Shown piece by piece: positions 4,572-6,290 of a stretch of 6,290 nucleotides of DNA. The notes beneath the pieces were generated by a model that saw nothing but the letters and a program-made list of their open reading frames with translations, was not told where the DNA came from and made no database searches. Location of the stretch: assembly GCA_017614655.1 (NCBI GenBank), contig JAGABO010000036.1:1-6290 (forward strand). The letters run 5' to 3'. The DNA comes from Treponema sp. GTDB lineage: Bacteria > Spirochaetota > Spirochaetia > Treponematales > Treponemataceae. A program made the position numbers and the translations under genes. Numbering within the stretch: the stretch's first letter is position 1; every line of letters begins with the position of its first letter.

Positions 4572-5709
4572 GCTTTACGGCTTCTCCGTCTTTAACATCT
4601 TTTGTAAGTTTTTTTCCGAGCACAAAATCAAGATATGACGGATGAAGCCCCGGCTCAAGAACTTTTTCCGTGCGGAGAACTGCAATACTGCCTTCTTCTA
4701 CGCAGCTTCCCTTTTTAAGATTCTTTACATAACGGAGGCTTCTGTTTGTCCGTCCGTAATTTTCCCTTTCGCTTTTAGAAAACCGCTTTACTCCGTCTCC
4801 AAGACAGGCATTTACCTTTTCCTTTCCGTATTCATCATAAAGCTGCTTTAAGACTTCATTAAAGGCAGCCTGCGGAACTCCAGAAGAAACGAGGTTAAAA
4901 TTACTCCGTGCATTTTCTTCTTTTCTGTAACGCTCTATAAGGGTAACTGTCTGATGAACTGCACGAGTCATTACGCAGAACTTTTCGGGAGTAAGCGCAA
5001 CCGGATCATCAAGACCGTCCGTTTCGTTGCTCAGCGTAATGTGCTTTTCTATCATCGTTCCGCCGGCCATTACGGAAAGAACGGGAACCAGGACAGGATC
5101 AAGCGAATGGTCGCTTATGCCGCAGTCAACTCCAAATACCGAAGAAAGGTTCCTTACAAGATTTACGTTGTATTCTTCTTCGGGAGTCGGATAAAAAGTC
5201 GAACAGTGAAGCAGAGTTATCCTTTTCTTAAGTTCTTCATCCCCGCCCGTAAGAATCTTCAGCGCGCATTCAATGTCAGAAAGTGTCGAGACTCCGCTTG
5301 AAACAATAAACGGAACGCTCTTTATAAGGTCCGCACTTTTTTTTAAAAGCGGAACATGGTTCAGTTCAGGAGATGCGATCTTTATGAAGTCCGGCTTTAT
5401 TTCGTAAAGTTCGGAAAGTGACCTAAGGCCGAACGGTGAACAGACAAAGAGGATGTTTTTCTTTCTTGCATATTCAGCACATTCAGAAAAGAACTCCGGC
5501 TTTACTTCCAGGGAACGGAAGCGTTCATAAAGCGGCACTTTACCTCCGGGAAGTTCTACAAAGCCTGTTGCAGGATGCAGAATCTCATCAGCATACACCC
5601 ACTGAAACTTTACCGCATCAGAGCCGGCTTCCTTTGAAGCATCAATGAGTTCCTTTGCCTTTATTATGTCGCCAGAATGTGACGTTCCTATTTCTGCAAT
5701 AACCGTCAT
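4546..5709 (-). CDS. neuB: NeuB-family nonulosonic acid synthase
   Basis: A complete 387-residue enzyme of the NeuB/PseI/LegI/SpsE family, longer than the ~340-350 usual. These enzymes condense phosphoenolpyruvate with a six-carbon amino sugar to give a nine-carbon acid such as sialic, legionaminic or pseudaminic acid, used on surface glycans or flagellins. The TIM-barrel motifs are IAEIGTSHSGD (4-14), VKFQ (33-36), CSPFGLRSL (90-98), KIASPEL (110-116), SSGVSTLSDIE (137-147), LLHCSTFYPTP (166-176), GISDHS (197-202, metal-ligand H201) and MIEKHITL (219-226, H223). A linker GDGVKRFSKSE (304-314) leads to a C-terminal SAF/antifreeze-like domain starting at RSLRYVKNLKKG. The usual GPDH motif reads GLDDP (232-236). 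The start is supported by AAGGAAA 4 nt before the ATG, and the ATG overlaps the upstream DUF1848 stop (ATGA). No NeuA or NeuC homologue is in view, so the exact sugar is unknown; the symbol denotes the family only. Confidence 0.9.
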   Translation of the reverse strand: MTVIAEIGTSHSGDIIKAKELIDASKEAGSDAVKFQWVYADEILHPATGFVELPGGKVPLYERFRSLEVKPEFFSECAEYARKKNILFVCSPFGLRSLSELYEIKPDFIKIASPELNHVPLLKKSADLIKSVPFIVSSGVSTLSDIECALKILTGGDEELKKRITLLHCSTFYPTPEEEYNVNLVRNLSSVFGVDCGISDHSLDPVLVPVLSVMAGGTMIEKHITLSNETDGLDDPVALTPEKFCVMTRAVHQTVTLIERYRKEENARSNFNLVSSGVPQAAFNEVLKQLYDEYGKEKVNACLGDGVKRFSKSERENYGRTNRSLRYVKNLKKGSCVEEGSIAVLRTEKVLEPGLHPSYLDFVLGKKLTKDVKDGEAVKLSDFTVSE

Positions 5710-6290
5710 AATATTTCCTTAAAAAGTTCCATCTGAAGTTCTTTTTCTTTTAAAAAGCTTACCTGTTTTGCAAAAGAAATTTTATCAGTTTCTGCAATAT
5801 GTCCCAGTAAAATGGAAGAAGCCGGATTGTGATGAGCATGATTTTCCTTTGCCTTTTCAAAGTTTTCCGTAGCATAGCAGTAGCGGCAGCCTGCAGGACA
5901 GGAATCATAGCTTCCGATATCTGAACTTTTCATGCAAAGACACCCTGCCCTCATTCCGCTGTGCCTTAAGTTCTTAAACTCAAGCTTATTTGCGCGGCCA
6001 AGTTCCCTTAAAGTAATGCAGCCTTCTTTTTTTATTCCGAGCTCTGAATAATCTTCTTTTACGGCGCAGGTCTGAAGCGGAATACGGTATTTTTTTGCTG
6101 CAGAAGAAATCATTTTTGCAAATTCATCTTTTTCTTCTGATGACGGAAGTTCAAGTTCCGGAAAGTTCTCTTTAGTTTTTTTATAATCCTGCACGAAGCT
6201 GAATATACATTTTGAAACGTGTCCCGAAAGCCGCGCTGCCATGTGCGAAAACGTAATTTCATGAAAAGAAAGCGAATATTTTTTTGTAAA
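5706..6290 (-). CDS. DUF1848 protein with C-terminal Fe-S-like cysteine cluster, 5'-partial
   Basis: The C-terminal ~194 residues of a DUF1848 protein, whose full length is about 300. The frame is open to the right edge: codons beyond the ATG at 6242 read FTKKYSLSFHEITFSH and join smoothly to MAARLSGHVSKCIFSF. That ATG is therefore internal and about 110 N-terminal residues lie outside. Counting from that Met, the family features are IFSFVQDYKK (13-22), a Cys at 59 and at 75, and RAGCLCMKSSDIGSYDSC (98-115). The cluster CPAGCRYCYA follows, with C115, C119 and C122 spaced CX3CX2C (5877-5900). DUF1848 is uncharacterised; its C-terminal cysteines resemble the iron-sulphur site that radical SAM enzymes carry near their N-terminus. 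An Fe-S cluster is thus inferred, and no reaction can be named. Its TGA overlaps the neuB-family ATG by ATGA, so the two genes are probably cotranscribed and translationally coupled. The promoter is outside the window. Confidence 0.88.
   Translation of the reverse strand, partial: FTKKYSLSFHEITFSHMAARLSGHVSKCIFSFVQDYKKTKENFPELELPSSEEKDEFAKMISSAAKKYRIPLQTCAVKEDYSELGIKKEGCITLRELGRANKLEFKNLRHSGMRAGCLCMKSSDIGSYDSCPAGCRYCYATENFEKAKENHAHHNPASSILLGHIAETDKISFAKQVSFLKEKELQMELFKEIL

Noticed and set aside
4954..5301. 115-codon plus-strand open frame opposite the neuB-family gene
   Set aside because: It lies wholly antisense to a well-supported gene, shows no family motif and has no upstream ribosome-binding site that I can see.
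6240..6242. ATG at 6242 as the true start of the DUF1848 gene
   Set aside because: The upstream in-frame codons match the expected family pattern and the protein would otherwise lack more than a third of the domain.

Overview
The window most likely comes from a Treponema or a closely related host-associated spirochaete. The evidence is the TIGR03545-type protein (a family restricted to bacteria with outer membranes, well represented in treponemes), the moderate-to-low GC with A/T-rich spacers, and the gene set yebC, ruvC, coaX plus a NeuB-family synthase. This placement is an inference from gene content; no rRNA or other marker is present.

Layout, left to right. (1) The 3' part of a long TIGR03545-like gene enters from the left edge (+ strand) and ends at 1418. 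(2) After a short spacer with a good sigma70-type promoter comes yebC (1512-2258), closed by a strong intrinsic terminator. (3) ruvC (2319-2789) begins only 8 nt after that terminator's T-tract and has no Shine-Dalgarno sequence. (4) A second strong terminator-like hairpin (2825-2871) separates ruvC from an AraC-family regulator gene (2909-3724) with a clear ribosome-binding site. (5) coaX, type III pantothenate kinase (3768-4562), is preceded by an extended -10 element placed so that its mRNA would be leaderless. (6) On the opposite strand, a 5'-truncated DUF1848 gene runs in from the right edge and overlaps by ATGA with a NeuB-family synthase gene (4546-5709). That gene converges on coaX, and the two coding ends overlap by 17 bp.

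Functionally the window is mostly housekeeping: YebC (translation or regulatory factor), RuvC (Holliday junction resolution) and CoaX (first step of CoA synthesis). There is also one regulator of unknown target, and a two-gene minus-strand unit that joins a cysteine-rich, radical-SAM-reminiscent DUF1848 protein to a nonulosonic-acid-type synthase. No mobile elements, CRISPR arrays, tRNAs or rRNAs were seen.

The most unusual sequence structure is a perfect 14-bp inverted repeat (7-nt loop) straddling the coaX/neuB convergent overlap. It contains both stop codons at symmetric positions and makes both proteins carry the same SDFT tetrapeptide near their C-termini. Other points worth attention are the probably leaderless coaX, the terminator abutting ruvC, a possible attenuator-like arrangement ahead of the AraC gene, and the DUF1848-NeuB coupling. 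I do not see a clearly new multi-gene system in this window.
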